A DNA stretch of 64,000 nucleotides from CAYRWM01 sp964428055 (GCA_964428055.1 CAYRWM010000005.1:1-64000), one strand, 5' to 3'; shown: positions 35,240 through 44,356, counted from the first letter of the stretch. Numbers and translations are program-made. The notes: generated by a model from the letters alone, not told the origin.

Positions 35240-36241
35240 TTACAGATCCTTGCGTTTCCTGATCTCTGCTATGAGAGCGGGAATGACCTCGAAAAGGTCT
35301 CCCACTATGCCGTAATCAGCCACATTGAATATGGGAGCATCCGCATCCTTGTTTATGGCGATGATGGTATCGGAACCGCTCATGCCCGCCAGGTGCTGTA
35401 TAGCGCCTGATATGCCGCATGCAACGTATATCTTGGGGGCTACGGTCTTGCCCGTCTGGCCGACCTGATGCGCATGGGGTATCCACCCGGCATCGACAGC
35501 AGCCCTGCTAGCGCCGACTGTAGCGCCGAGCACGTCCGCCAGTTCACGGATCAGTTTGAAGTTTTCGGGCTTCTTGAGTCCTCTTCCGCCGGAAACGATT
35601 ATCTCGGCTTCTTCAAGGTTGACTATCTCGGCTACGTCCTTGACTCTCTCTTTAAGAGTTACTCTTATATCCGAAGGAGTTATATGTATATCTTCTTCCG
35701 TGATAACGCCCTTGCGCCCTTCATCCGGAACGTTCCTCTTATAAACGCCCGGACGGACAGTGGACATCTGGGGACGGTGATCGGGGCACTCAATGGTGGC
35801 CATGAGATTGCCGCCGAACGCGGGCCTAGTCATCATGAGATTGCCGTTCTCCTCGTTTATATCCAGTCCCGTGCAGTCCGCCGTAAGGCCGGTCTCAACA
35901 TTGCACGCGACTCTAGGACCTAGGTCACGGCCGTTTGGAGTAGCGCCGTAGAGAACTACTGACGGCTTATATTTGTTTACAAGCTCAGTCATCGCGAATG
36001 TGGCGGCATCGGTATTGTAGTTATAATACTCATCGCCTTCCACCAGTATCGCTTCGTCTGCGCCGTAAGCTATAGCCGCCTCGGCTTCCTTTCTGACGTC
36101 TTTTCCTATTATGACGGCAACGAGCTTCTCACCCATCTTGTCGGCGAGCTCTCTTCCGGGGGAAAGGAGTTCAAATCCGACCTTTTTCGCCGTTCCTTCA
36201 TCTGTTTCAACATATACCCAAAGGTTCTTGTATTCACTCAT
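35240..36241 (-). CDS. etfA: electron transfer flavoprotein subunit alpha
   Basis: EtfA forms a heterodimer with EtfB and moves electrons to or from acyl-CoA dehydrogenase. In 333 residues it has the N-terminal ETF domain (about 1-190) and the C-terminal FAD-binding domain: VSGGRGLKKPENFKLI, VGASRAAVDAGWIPHAHQVGQTGKTVAPKIYVACGISGAIQH and AINKDADAPIFNVADYG. The ribosome binding site is unusual: nine G in a row just after the etfB stop, 8 nt before the ATG. Confidence 0.95.
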   Translation of the reverse strand: MSEYKNLWVYVETDEGTAKKVGFELLSPGRELADKMGEKLVAVIIGKDVRKEAEAAIAYGADEAILVEGDEYYNYNTDAATFAMTELVNKYKPSVVLYGATPNGRDLGPRVACNVETGLTADCTGLDINEENGNLMMTRPAFGGNLMATIECPDHRPQMSTVRPGVYKRNVPDEGRKGVITEEDIHITPSDIRVTLKERVKDVAEIVNLEEAEIIVSGGRGLKKPENFKLIRELADVLGATVGASRAAVDAGWIPHAHQVGQTGKTVAPKIYVACGISGAIQHLAGMSGSDTIIAINKDADAPIFNVADYGIVGDLFEVIPALIAEIRKRKDL

Positions 36242-36258
36242 GTCTGCGTCCCCCCCCC

Positions 36259-37065
36259 TTATATAAGCTTCGCGCTCTCAAGAAGATCCATGAGCGTCGA
36301 GGCCGCTTCCTTTGCGGTCGCACTGTCGATCTTCATGCCGTTCTTTTCATGGACGGGCGTGAACGTCTTTCTGACCTTTGTCGGGGATCCTTTAAGTCCG
36401 CACTGACCTTCGGGAACAACGACATCCTCATCAGTGAGTGTGCTCACTGTGACTTCTCCTCTGTACACTTTGAGGAAATTCTTTATGCTAGGATAGCGCA
36501 TATCATAAGCGGGTTTATCCATAGTTATGAGAGCAGGCATCTTTACGTCATAAATGTCGTATCCCTCATCGCTGCTCCTCTTGGCTGCAAGTCTGTCTCC
36601 CTCGGCCGTCACTTCAACAGCGCATGTGATGAGCGGCAGTCCGAGATGCTGAGCCATCTCCGGACCGACCTGACCCGTATCGCCGTCTATAGCCTGTTTG
36701 CCGCAGATTATGATGTCGAACTTTTCGCCGTTCTTTTTCTCAAGGACTCTGACCGCTTCGGCGAGTATACGGCTCGTTGCAAGTGTATCACTTCCTCCGA
36801 ACTTTCTTCCGCTTACCAGCCATCCTTCGTCAGCGCCCACTGACAGACACTCGCTCACTGCTTCAACAGCCTTGGGCGGTCCCATCGATACGATGGTCAC
36901 TTTTCCGCCGTTGGCTTCCTTAAGCCTTAAGCCTGTCTCCACTGCATATGTATCAAAAGTGCTCACTATGCTGGGAACACCTTCACGGATCAGTGTGTGT
37001 TTTACGGGATCTATCTTTACCTGTGTCGTATCAGGTACCTGTTTAATGCATACTAGTATATTCAC
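36259..37065 (-). CDS. etfB: electron transfer flavoprotein subunit beta
   Basis: This 268-residue EtfB starts at the GTG at 37065, giving MNILVCIKQVPDT, the standard start of the family; GAGGT lies 7 nt before it. A GTG 9 nt further upstream overlaps that site. Visible segments are SMGPPKAVEAVSECLSVGADE and GKQAIDGDTGQVGPEMAQHLG. The DGDT-Q-GPE stretch matches the second-FAD motif of bifurcating ETFs from butyrate and lactate fermenters (family knowledge), so flavin-based electron bifurcation with crotonyl-CoA and ferredoxin is plausible. It lies between acd and etfA. Confidence 0.94.
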   Translation of the reverse strand: MNILVCIKQVPDTTQVKIDPVKHTLIREGVPSIVSTFDTYAVETGLRLKEANGGKVTIVSMGPPKAVEAVSECLSVGADEGWLVSGRKFGGSDTLATSRILAEAVRVLEKKNGEKFDIIICGKQAIDGDTGQVGPEMAQHLGLPLITCAVEVTAEGDRLAAKRSSDEGYDIYDVKMPALITMDKPAYDMRYPSIKNFLKVYRGEVTVSTLTDEDVVVPEGQCGLKGSPTKVRKTFTPVHEKNGMKIDSATAKEAASTLMDLLESAKLI

Positions 37066-37086
37066 AGCTTTCACCTCGGTTCCCTG

Positions 37087-38223
37087 TTAGCGGTATTTCT
37101 TGACCAGACCGTTCGCTATGACACCGAGCTGTATCTGGTTTGTGCCTTCGTAGATCTGAAGGATCTTGGCATCTCTCATCAGCTTTTCCATGGGATACTC
37201 TTTCATGTATCCGTAGCCGCCCATAACCTGAACGCCGTCCACAGCGCATTTCATGCCGGTGTTGGTTCCGAATGCCTTGGCGCAGGCGGACTCGAGTGTG
37301 AAGGACTTGCCTTCATCCATCAGCTGAGCCGCATGCAGGTATAACTGACGTCCGGCCTGAACATTCATCTCCATCTCGGCCAGTATGTTCTGAACCGACT
37401 GGAAATTGAATACGGGCTGACCGAACTGTACACGCTGCTTCGCATAACGCGTTGCTTCCTCTACGCATCTCTGGCCTATGCCGACGCCGAAAGCTCCGAC
37501 GCCCGCTCTTGAGTGATCCAGAGTCTGAAGTATGATCCTGAAGCCCCTGTTGACTTTACCGAGAACGTGATCTTTGGGAACGCGGACATTGTCGAATATG
37601 ACTTCGCTCGTCTTTGACAGGCGCATGCCCATCTTGTCCTCTTCCTTGCCGATCAGAACGCCTTCGCGGTCTCTCTCTACTATGAACGCAGTAAGACCCA
37701 TTATGCCGGCTTCCTTTTTCGTGCTCGCGAGCACTGTATATATACCTGCTATAGGACCGTTTGAAATGAAGCACTTTGTGCCGTTAAGTATGTATTCGTC
37801 ACCGTCCAGCACAGCTGTTGTGCGCACGCTGCCGGCATCCGATCCGGCATTGGGCTCTGTCAGGCAGAACGCCGCGTATTTCTTTTCCTTTATGGTATCG
37901 AACCAGAGCTGTTTCTGCTCCTCGGTACCCGAGAGCAGAACAGGATATGAAGCAAGACAGTTCGCAATGAGTGTTGTGCCGATACCTATGTCGCCCCTGG
38001 CGACTTCCTCGGCTATCGCAAACTGCAGCTGGTTGCTCATATCGACACCGCCGTATTTTTCGCCCATACACAGTGTGTTGAGACCCATCGCACATGCCTT
38101 ATCCAGGATCTCCTCAGGGAATATATCGTCCTTTTCATACTCCCCGACATTCGGAATGATCTCGTTATCAACGAACTTCCGTACCAGATCCAGCACAGCC
38201 TGGCTTTCTGCATCAAAGATCAT
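37087..38223 (-). CDS. short-chain acyl-CoA dehydrogenase (butyryl-CoA dehydrogenase-like)
   Basis: This 378-residue FAD enzyme has the family pattern: AFCLTEPNAGSDAG (FAD and substrate site), YILNGTKCFISNG, DHSRAGVGAFGVGIGQR, VQVMGGYGYMKEYPMEKLMRDAKILQIYEGTNQIQ. The last segment contains the catalytic glutamate of short-chain dehydrogenases. With etfB and etfA immediately downstream it most likely forms a Bcd/Etf complex that reduces crotonyl-CoA. Crotonase, thiolase and hydroxybutyryl-CoA dehydrogenase genes, often adjacent, are absent from the window. Another short-chain acyl-CoA is possible. Confidence 0.93.
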   Translation of the reverse strand: MIFDAESQAVLDLVRKFVDNEIIPNVGEYEKDDIFPEEILDKACAMGLNTLCMGEKYGGVDMSNQLQFAIAEEVARGDIGIGTTLIANCLASYPVLLSGTEEQKQLWFDTIKEKKYAAFCLTEPNAGSDAGSVRTTAVLDGDEYILNGTKCFISNGPIAGIYTVLASTKKEAGIMGLTAFIVERDREGVLIGKEEDKMGMRLSKTSEVIFDNVRVPKDHVLGKVNRGFRIILQTLDHSRAGVGAFGVGIGQRCVEEATRYAKQRVQFGQPVFNFQSVQNILAEMEMNVQAGRQLYLHAAQLMDEGKSFTLESACAKAFGTNTGMKCAVDGVQVMGGYGYMKEYPMEKLMRDAKILQIYEGTNQIQLGVIANGLVKKYR

Positions 38224-38264
38224 AAGTCAGTTTCTCCTTTTCAGCTTGTGTTATCCGTGATGAA

Positions 38265-38321
38265 GGCCTCAAACCGAGGCCCAAACATCATTATTATATA
38301 CGCAAAGCCCTTTTAAGGCAA
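38265..38321 (-). promoter_or_regulatory. promoter and leader hairpin of acd-etfBA
   Basis: On the minus strand TTGCCT (38316-38321) and a perfect TATAAT (38293-38298) are 17 bp apart. The leader contains a 6-bp hairpin (GGCCTC/GAGGCC, 38265-38281) without a U-tract, roughly 40 nt before the ATG. It may stabilise the mRNA or bind a regulator; nothing proves this. Confidence 0.6.
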
Positions 38322-38363
38322 TCAAAACAACTCTTTGCCATGCGTTTCTGATAAATAAAATAA

Positions 38364-38381
38364 GGCGGGATCGCTCCCGCC
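38364..38381 (-). terminator. intrinsic terminator of the envelope-protein operon
   Basis: A 7-bp stem (GGCGGGA, 38364-38370, with TCCCGCC, 38375-38381) and TCGC loop are followed on the minus strand by a T-rich stretch (TTATTTTATTT). It ends the lipoprotein operon and insulates acd. Confidence 0.8.
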
Positions 38382-38405
38382 TCATTTAAGTTATATTGAT
38401 CAGCA

Positions 38406-39755
38406 TCACATCGCCGGCTCCGTCCATTCGGGTTCCGGTTCAGGTTCCGGTTTCGGTTCCGGCTTGGGTTCGGGTTTGGGTTCTGATTTCTTTTCGGACT
38501 TTGACCCGGAATCCTTTTTGCCGCTGCTCTTCTCCTGCTTTGCTTCCTGTTCCTCTTCCTCAGCTATGGCCGTCTCGGATGAATGCTCGGCGAGTTCGTC
38601 CGGGCTTATAAAGAATGTTCCGCTTCCTGTCTTTACGACCGCAAGATCAACGGGAAGATCCGTTACCATCAGTTCCTGTCCCTTTTCTATCAGGTCGGGC
38701 TCGCCTATGAGCATATAGTTATCCCAGCATGCAAGACCGTCGGCAGCATACAGCAAACGGCTCTTATATGCGCTGTCGCCTTCCATGAGTATCGCCCAGT
38801 TCGGAACGTTTCCGGTAAAATCTTCAAGCGCTACGCCTACGCCGCTTTCATCGAAGCAGCACAGCTCATATGACACGTTCCTTTCGAGATACCCGGAATA
38901 GACTCTCGCCTCATCCGTGAGCACGGTGCCCTCCGCCTCTCCGGATTCTTCAGTTTCCGGGTTCTCGGTCAGCGTTTCATTAGCGAGCATCGCTATGCCG
39001 TAGTCGTCAAACGGGAATATGAGACTCAGGCCTGAAACGTCGAGATCTCCTCCGTCCTGTCCTTCAGGTTCGGGCTCAGGCTTCGCCTCTTCCTTTTTCT
39101 CTGCCGGTTTTGAATCTCCGGAAGATCCCGAATCGCTCTTCTTTTTGCTGCTTCCTCCGGAACTCTTCTTTGATTCACTTTCTTTTTTTTCTTCCTCTTC
39201 GTTTACGATGGCTGCTGATAAAGCTATATATCCCGTGCGGTCTCCCGCCTTTATATACCTGGCTCCGCCGAAGGAATCCTCGACAGAGAAGCTTTCGCCT
39301 TCAGAGATCTCGAACAGCGCATCTCCCTCAAGATATGCGGAAGGATACACTTTTATCGCTTCACCCGCGGTAGTCTCGTACGGAACAGGCGTTTCTTCCC
39401 CGGCGGGTCTTACGAGCCACTTTTCGATCTTTCCGCTGCGGCTCACACCTTCATAATCAAAGACTATATCGTAAAACGAATTGTTTACGGCATTCTCGCC
39501 GACTATATGAACATTTGTCCCGCGGTCCAGTCTGCCAAGCAGCACATCCACGTTGTCAAAGGCAGCCTTGCCCGTTATGACAACCACCTCAGGCTCCTCC
39601 GGCAGCGGTTCAGGCTCTTCAGGCTCTTCCGCAATCTCTGGTTTAACGCTCTCAGGCTTTTCAATCTCTGCCGCCGGTTCTATATGGCAGGCTGTCATTA
39701 TAAAGACTGCCGTCAGTAATATCAAAAGAATTATAAAAATCTTATTCTTATACAT
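38406..39755 (-). CDS. lipoprotein paralogue of the adjacent 3D-domain protein, without the 3D domain
   Basis: This 449-residue lipoprotein has a signal peptide and lipobox MTAC (Cys23). A Glu/Pro linker follows. Three globular beta-rich segments come next: NVDVLLGRLDRGTNVHI, YPSAYLEGDALFEISEGESFSVEDSFGGARYIKAGDRTGYI, and after a Ser/Lys/Glu linker TVLTDEARVYSGYLERN...NVPNWAILMEGDSAYKS. Each has a clear counterpart in the upstream neighbour, so they are paralogues. It ends in a Pro-Glu/Lys repeat tail (PEPKPEPKPEPEPEP) instead of the 3D domain. SH3-like folds and wall binding are inferences. Confidence 0.82.
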   Translation of the reverse strand: MYKNKIFIILLILLTAVFIMTACHIEPAAEIEKPESVKPEIAEEPEEPEPLPEEPEVVVITGKAAFDNVDVLLGRLDRGTNVHIVGENAVNNSFYDIVFDYEGVSRSGKIEKWLVRPAGEETPVPYETTAGEAIKVYPSAYLEGDALFEISEGESFSVEDSFGGARYIKAGDRTGYIALSAAIVNEEEEKKESESKKSSGGSSKKKSDSGSSGDSKPAEKKEEAKPEPEPEGQDGGDLDVSGLSLIFPFDDYGIAMLANETLTENPETEESGEAEGTVLTDEARVYSGYLERNVSYELCCFDESGVGVALEDFTGNVPNWAILMEGDSAYKSRLLYAADGLACWDNYMLIGEPDLIEKGQELMVTDLPVDLAVVKTGSGTFFISPDELAEHSSETAIAEEEEQEAKQEKSSGKKDSGSKSEKKSEPKPEPKPEPKPEPEPEPEWTEPAM

Positions 39756-39775
39756 ACACTATCTCCGGGTCTCTT

Positions 39776-41374
39776 CTATTTCAGAATGTAGACTGTCAGG
39801 TTCTTCCTGCCCCACGCGTTGCAGGCAGTTTCATCAGGCTGATCACCGAGATAAACATCGAGCGTATATCCGCTGACGCCTGTATCCACAACGGTACCTG
39901 TGCCGTATCCGGGTATATAGATCTTTGTGCCGTACGGGAAAATACTCTTGTCCGCAGCGATTGAACCTTCTGAAAGTGTAGCACCGGAACTTCCCACTCC
40001 GCTCGGATCGCAGTGCGAACAGTAGGCCGTTACACTGCATTTAGCCGTATATTTTACCTTGCCTTTGACAGCATCGGGATAATTCTCCTCATCGCCGCCG
40101 CCGGACGACTGTTCTTCTTTTTCCTCAGTCTTCTTATCCGTATCGCTCGGCTTTGTCTCCTTTTTGTCCTTGCTGGAACTCTCTTCTTTTTTCTTATCCG
40201 AACTGCTGTCCTTCTTGGTATCCGTATCTTTCTTTTTATCGGAATCGCTGTCTTTCTTCTTGTCCGAATCCTCTTCCTTCTTTTCTTTTTCGGATTCGTC
40301 TTCCTTATCTTCTTCCTTTACCTCTTCTTCAGGTTCGGGCTCTGTCACCGAAATCTTTTTGTAAAATCCGTCATCATCAGCAAAGAACACCGCTCCGCCT
40401 TCCGTCTGAACGATAAGGCTTGTTTCAGTACGCCCGATGATGCTTATCGGCGTTCCGGCATCAAACACCGAAGCTTTGCCGATCATCATATAATTCGAAT
40501 ATGCGGAGAAGTCCTCAAGAGTGTAAGCGCTCCAGCCCGAATAGGGGGTATCGCCTTCTACGGACACGGCCCATCTCGGCACTATGCCGGTATTGTCCTC
40601 GTCATCTATTATGCTAACGGTTTGATCGTCTATATCTGTTATCTCAATCTTTTCGCCGCCGCTGAGTTTTCCCATGTACATCTCGGCAAAATCGGTAAGA
40701 ACGGTACCTTTAACGGAACCTTCCTCAGGCAATGTGACTTCAGCCTTCTCACTGCTGTCCGCGGCCTCACCGCTCTTTCTCTCGATACCGGCCGAAGCGG
40801 ATATATACCCCTCTTTGTCACCGTATTTGACAGCACGTACACCGCCGAACTCATCAATCACGCTGAATTCCGCTTCAGGCTCTATTACCGCAGTGACTGC
40901 TCTGTCGAAATATGCGGAATTATATATCTCTATCTGCTCTTTGGCAGCAGCGGTATATTCAGCAAACGGCTTTTCCGATTCAAGGCGCACAAGGCTCCTG
41001 TCAATTATCGCCTTGTCACCGTCCTCCAGAAGGATGGTATAGAAAGACGCAGGAGTATCCGCATCCGATATAACGTTTACCTCACTGCCCCTGTTCATGC
41101 GGCCGTAAAGTATATCCACATTGCCTACAGCGGCAGTGCCTTCGGTCTTCTGTACCTTTTTAGCTTCTTCCTCGGCCTCTCTTGCCGCCTTTTCCGCTTC
41201 TTCAGCGGCCTTTCTCTCGGCTTCCGCTTCAGCCTCAGCCTGAGCTACGGCTTCCGCAATCGAAACAGGTTTCGGCACATCCTCATAGGCTCTGGTCTTA
41301 CACGAGGTAAGCATCAGCACCGTAAAGATGACTGCAAGTATGAGCGCCGTATATCTGTATAAGCTGTTCTTCAT
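39776..41374 (-). CDS. lipoprotein with C-terminal 3D (lytic-transglycosylase-like) domain
   Basis: This 532-residue protein has a lipobox LTSC (Cys25) and a long Ala/Glu helix (EAEAEAERKAAEEAEKAA, about 45-75). Segments homologous to the downstream lipoprotein follow (NVDILYGRMNRGSEVNV, GVRAVKYGDKEGYI, TVLTDFAEMYMGKL). Then comes a roughly 90-residue Ser/Asp/Lys/Glu linker. The last 95 residues are a 3D domain: CSVTAYCSHC, GTKIYIPGYGTGTVVDTG and the aspartates in TLDVYLG. 3D domains occur in MltA, YocH, YabE and Rpf-like proteins that cut peptidoglycan. It is probably a surface-tethered muralytic enzyme. Confidence 0.85.
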   Translation of the reverse strand: MKNSLYRYTALILAVIFTVLMLTSCKTRAYEDVPKPVSIAEAVAQAEAEAEAERKAAEEAEKAAREAEEEAKKVQKTEGTAAVGNVDILYGRMNRGSEVNVISDADTPASFYTILLEDGDKAIIDRSLVRLESEKPFAEYTAAAKEQIEIYNSAYFDRAVTAVIEPEAEFSVIDEFGGVRAVKYGDKEGYISASAGIERKSGEAADSSEKAEVTLPEEGSVKGTVLTDFAEMYMGKLSGGEKIEITDIDDQTVSIIDDEDNTGIVPRWAVSVEGDTPYSGWSAYTLEDFSAYSNYMMIGKASVFDAGTPISIIGRTETSLIVQTEGGAVFFADDDGFYKKISVTEPEPEEEVKEEDKEDESEKEKKEEDSDKKKDSDSDKKKDTDTKKDSSSDKKKEESSSKDKKETKPSDTDKKTEEKEEQSSGGGDEENYPDAVKGKVKYTAKCSVTAYCSHCDPSGVGSSGATLSEGSIAADKSIFPYGTKIYIPGYGTGTVVDTGVSGYTLDVYLGDQPDETACNAWGRKNLTVYILK

Positions 41375-41389
41375 AAATAAGTATTCTCC

Positions 41390-43375
41390 TTACAGAGGCC
41401 TGTTGCAGCAGACAAAATCAAGCCCGTAACTGAAGTAGTTCTTTTTCTGCGTGACAGTAGTGGCTGTCCAGCAGGCAGTCTTTAATCCAAACTCCTTGCC
41501 CAGCGCCACATTGTCTGCGGTTATATTATCCGCGTTTATACCTACGCAGGCGCAGTCGAGCGCCACCTCCACGGTGCTCTCGTTTATATCTCTGGCCAGA
41601 TACCACATCGTGGCGTCCGTATACTTGGATTTAATCTCTTTCAGATAGTTGACAGTGCTCGCCTGGAATATGACCTTGTCCTGCATGCCCTTGTCCTTTA
41701 CCATCTGTACGATATCATCCACCATCTTTACGGACTGGTACTTGATATCCAGCACGGCAGTTTTTCCGTACTTCTTGCATATGTCGAGGTATTCAGACAG
41801 CGTCGCCACCTTGAGGTTCGGGTAGTTGGCTATATTGCTTCCGACATCTACCACAAATGTGGATACTTCCGAATACATAAGATCCATGTATCTGCCGGTG
41901 CCGGTGGTCATCCTGTCGGCTTCCTCGTCGTGGCTGCATATGAGCACACCGTCCTTGGTCTGCCTTATATCCGTCTCAATGCCCCAGAATGTGCTGTTCT
42001 TTCCGGCGAGCTCAAACGCCGCGACCGTGTTCTCCGGCGCCGCATCCTTATATCCCTGATGCGCTATCAGCTTTCCTGAAGTCGTCTGCGAATCCGGGAG
42101 TTTGGCGTTGATGATCGACCAAATGAAATCATACGCCGATGAACCCTTTTTGAAAGCATTCTTGTTCTGGTTGGCAACATACTGAATGCTCCTGTGAACT
42201 ATGCCGCCGTAAAGGGTTATGACTTTCCCTGTAGAATTCTCCTTTAGCTTCATATACGGACGCATTGCAAAGTCGGGCACGCACTGCTGCAGCGTAAATC
42301 CCGTTACCGCATTTGTGTATTTGCTCAGACCCTTCTCCGTCTTGAACACAGGATCGGCCGAGCCCTGCTTATACGCATAGTTCGATACTATACCGCTGCT
42401 GCCCAGCACCAGAGGATTGAAGGACGTTACCCTGATGGATTTCGCAAGAAGAGTGCCGTCTTCTATCATCGTGTACCCGGCATATCCGCCTGAAGAGATA
42501 AGCGCCTTCTTCTTGTCAGTCGGAATACCCGTGATTATCCTGACGCCTTTCTTGCCGCTTACCCTGATCGACGTTCCGCAGTACTGCATTATATCGTCGA
42601 ACTCGCTCTTGCGGGTCATGGTATATCCGTTTCCCGTAAAGTTCAGCAGCCAAACGCTCATCCCCGTAGGATACTGCGCATGCCTGTCCTTCGTGCTCTC
42701 TGTGTTGTACTTGTAAACTACAAGCGTTGTATACGAATCCTTGTCCAGCGTTATATGACCGGCCGCATCCGTCACATACCGCTTGCCGTCTACATATACT
42801 TCCTTGTTGGCGCCTATCGACGAAAGGTTAAGATCGCCTTTCCTCGGGATCACCGCAGGTTCCACTATATACTTTCCGCAGGCAGAGCATTTGACTCCTT
42901 CCGTACAGCCGTCCTGAGTCATGGTCGGTGCTACTGCCGCAGTCTTTACCTCCTGATAGGTCGTGCTGCCGCAGTTGGGACATGCTGCCTTGGGAGCTGC
43001 CGCGAACAGCATCATCCCGCGGGCCGGCACAGGCGGCGCTTCCTCAGGCTCCGTCAGATCGGTCTCTTCCTCAGGAACAGCATCATCGGAATCCGGCGAC
43101 TCCTCGCCTTCATTGGGTTTTTCCGCATCGGTTCCGCTGACATCAACGGGATCCGTTTCGTCAGGTCCCGCGAGCGGATCATCGCCGGGTATCTGTGCAT
43201 CGCCGTCAGATCCGGCAGGCGGCTCTTCACCGGGAACAATCACTGCATTATCTTCAGAAGATATAACGGGATCCGCATCCGGGCCTTCCTCAGCGAAAGC
43301 CAGGACCGGTATTGATATAAGTATGAGCACGGCAATGATCAATGCCAGCTGTTTTTTTATCAGTTCTTTTTTCAT
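41390..43375 (-). CDS. secreted glycerophosphodiester phosphodiesterase-like protein
   Basis: This 661-residue secreted protein has a signal peptide ending near AFA-EE and an acidic Pro-rich linker (about 30-120). A four-cysteine segment (CPNCG...CSACG, 132-167) looks like a zinc ribbon. A beta-rich domain common in clostridial surface proteins follows (about 265-405). The GDPD barrel runs from about 434. The catalytic elements IETDIRQTKDG (Glu467, Asp469), SHD (482-483) and VLDIK are present. The usual His-Arg-Gly motif is His439-Gln440-Gly441, so the catalytic Arg is missing. Activity may be altered or lost. It leads an operon with the two lipoproteins. Confidence 0.85.
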   Translation of the reverse strand: MKKELIKKQLALIIAVLILISIPVLAFAEEGPDADPVISSEDNAVIVPGEEPPAGSDGDAQIPGDDPLAGPDETDPVDVSGTDAEKPNEGEESPDSDDAVPEEETDLTEPEEAPPVPARGMMLFAAAPKAACPNCGSTTYQEVKTAAVAPTMTQDGCTEGVKCSACGKYIVEPAVIPRKGDLNLSSIGANKEVYVDGKRYVTDAAGHITLDKDSYTTLVVYKYNTESTKDRHAQYPTGMSVWLLNFTGNGYTMTRKSEFDDIMQYCGTSIRVSGKKGVRIITGIPTDKKKALISSGGYAGYTMIEDGTLLAKSIRVTSFNPLVLGSSGIVSNYAYKQGSADPVFKTEKGLSKYTNAVTGFTLQQCVPDFAMRPYMKLKENSTGKVITLYGGIVHRSIQYVANQNKNAFKKGSSAYDFIWSIINAKLPDSQTTSGKLIAHQGYKDAAPENTVAAFELAGKNSTFWGIETDIRQTKDGVLICSHDEEADRMTTGTGRYMDLMYSEVSTFVVDVGSNIANYPNLKVATLSEYLDICKKYGKTAVLDIKYQSVKMVDDIVQMVKDKGMQDKVIFQASTVNYLKEIKSKYTDATMWYLARDINESTVEVALDCACVGINADNITADNVALGKEFGLKTACWTATTVTQKKNYFSYGLDFVCCNRPL

Positions 43376-43478
43376 ATAAGGTACTCAATATATTGTATGT
43401 ATATATTGATAATCCTCCATAATAAGTATATATCAGTCATTTTTTTTAATCAAATCAACCCTTAATAATTTACAAAAA

Positions 43479-43487
43479 TGATATAAT
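43479..43487 (+). promoter_or_regulatory. extended -10 promoter of the ATP-grasp pair
   Basis: TGATATAAT is a full extended -10, 27 bp before the ATG at 43514, and an AAGGAG ribosome binding site follows. No convincing -35 is seen. Confidence 0.6.
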
Positions 43488-43513
43488 TGAGTATCGAGTA
43501 AAGGAGTTTTATT

Positions 43514-44356
43514 ATGAAAGGCTGGCTCATAATCAATTCGTTTCTGATAACCGAAAAGTTTACGGATTTATATGATCTGCTCGTCTATTCAGCAGAGAAA
43601 AAAGGTATAGACCTCATACCTGTAAAGAGCAGCGAGGTACGGTATTACCCGTGTCTGCCCGACTTTGCCATGCTTTGGGACAAGGACTTCTATCTGGCCG
43701 AAGCGCTGGAACTCAGAGGTCTGCGCCTCTTCAACAATGCTAAATCGAGCGGGATATGCGACGACAAGGCAAAGACGGCCATATTGCTCAACTCAAAAGG
43801 CATACCGCATCCGAAGACCGTTATAGCTCCCAAAACGTATCCAGCGGCAGGATACAACGATCTGTCTTTTGCGGAGAAGGCAGCCGAAGATCTCGGATTC
43901 CCCCTCGTCGTAAAGGAAGTCAACGGTTCATTCGGCCAGCAGGTCTATCTCGCCGATAATATGGACGCTTTAAGGAAGATCATATCGGATATAGATCCGG
44001 GATCGTTCATAATGCAGGAATTCATAGAGGAAAGCCGGGGAACGGATATAAGGATGAACGTTGTCGGAAACAGGGTGGTATCCGCTATCAGGAGAGTCAA
44101 CGAAAAAGACTTCAGATCAAATATAACCAACGGTGGCATAGCGAGCCCGTACGAGCCGAATGAGCAGGAGACAGAACTTGCCTTGAAGGCAGCCGCAGCC
44201 GCAGGATGCGATTTCGCGGGTGTGGATATTCTTAAGGGTAAGGCCGACATGGTATGTGAGATCAATTCCTCCCCCCACTTCAAAAGTTCGGAACTGTGCG
44301 GCGGACCGTCAATAGCCGAAGCCATAATCGACCATATTATAGAGGTAATGGATTGA
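43514..44356 (+). CDS. RimK-like ATP-grasp ligase (first of a tandem pair)
   Basis: This 280-residue ATP-grasp enzyme resembles RimK/LysX, which join an amino acid to a carboxylate through an acyl-phosphate. Motifs seen are KAKTAILLNSKGIPHPKTV, FPLVVKEVNGSFGQQVYLA (nucleotide lysine and loop), FIMQEFIEESRGTDIRMNVVG, RRVNEKDFRSNITNGG and the Mg site VCEINSSPHFKS. The products of RimK-type ligases include modified ribosomal proteins and poly-glutamate chains; the acceptor here is unknown. It is coupled to a second ATP-grasp gene by a 4-nt overlap. Confidence 0.88.
   Translation: MKGWLIINSFLITEKFTDLYDLLVYSAEKKGIDLIPVKSSEVRYYPCLPDFAMLWDKDFYLAEALELRGLRLFNNAKSSGICDDKAKTAILLNSKGIPHPKTVIAPKTYPAAGYNDLSFAEKAAEDLGFPLVVKEVNGSFGQQVYLADNMDALRKIISDIDPGSFIMQEFIEESRGTDIRMNVVGNRVVSAIRRVNEKDFRSNITNGGIASPYEPNEQETELALKAAAAAGCDFAGVDILKGKADMVCEINSSPHFKSSELCGGPSIAEAIIDHIIEVMD

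Noticed and set aside
40013..41362. A 449-codon open frame antisense to the 3D-domain lipoprotein gene.
   Set aside because: It lies opposite a low-complexity Lys/Glu/Ser/Ala gene, which creates long antisense frames. Its translation is Leu/Phe/Arg-rich with no family resemblance, whereas the minus strand has a lipobox, a 3D domain and operon context.
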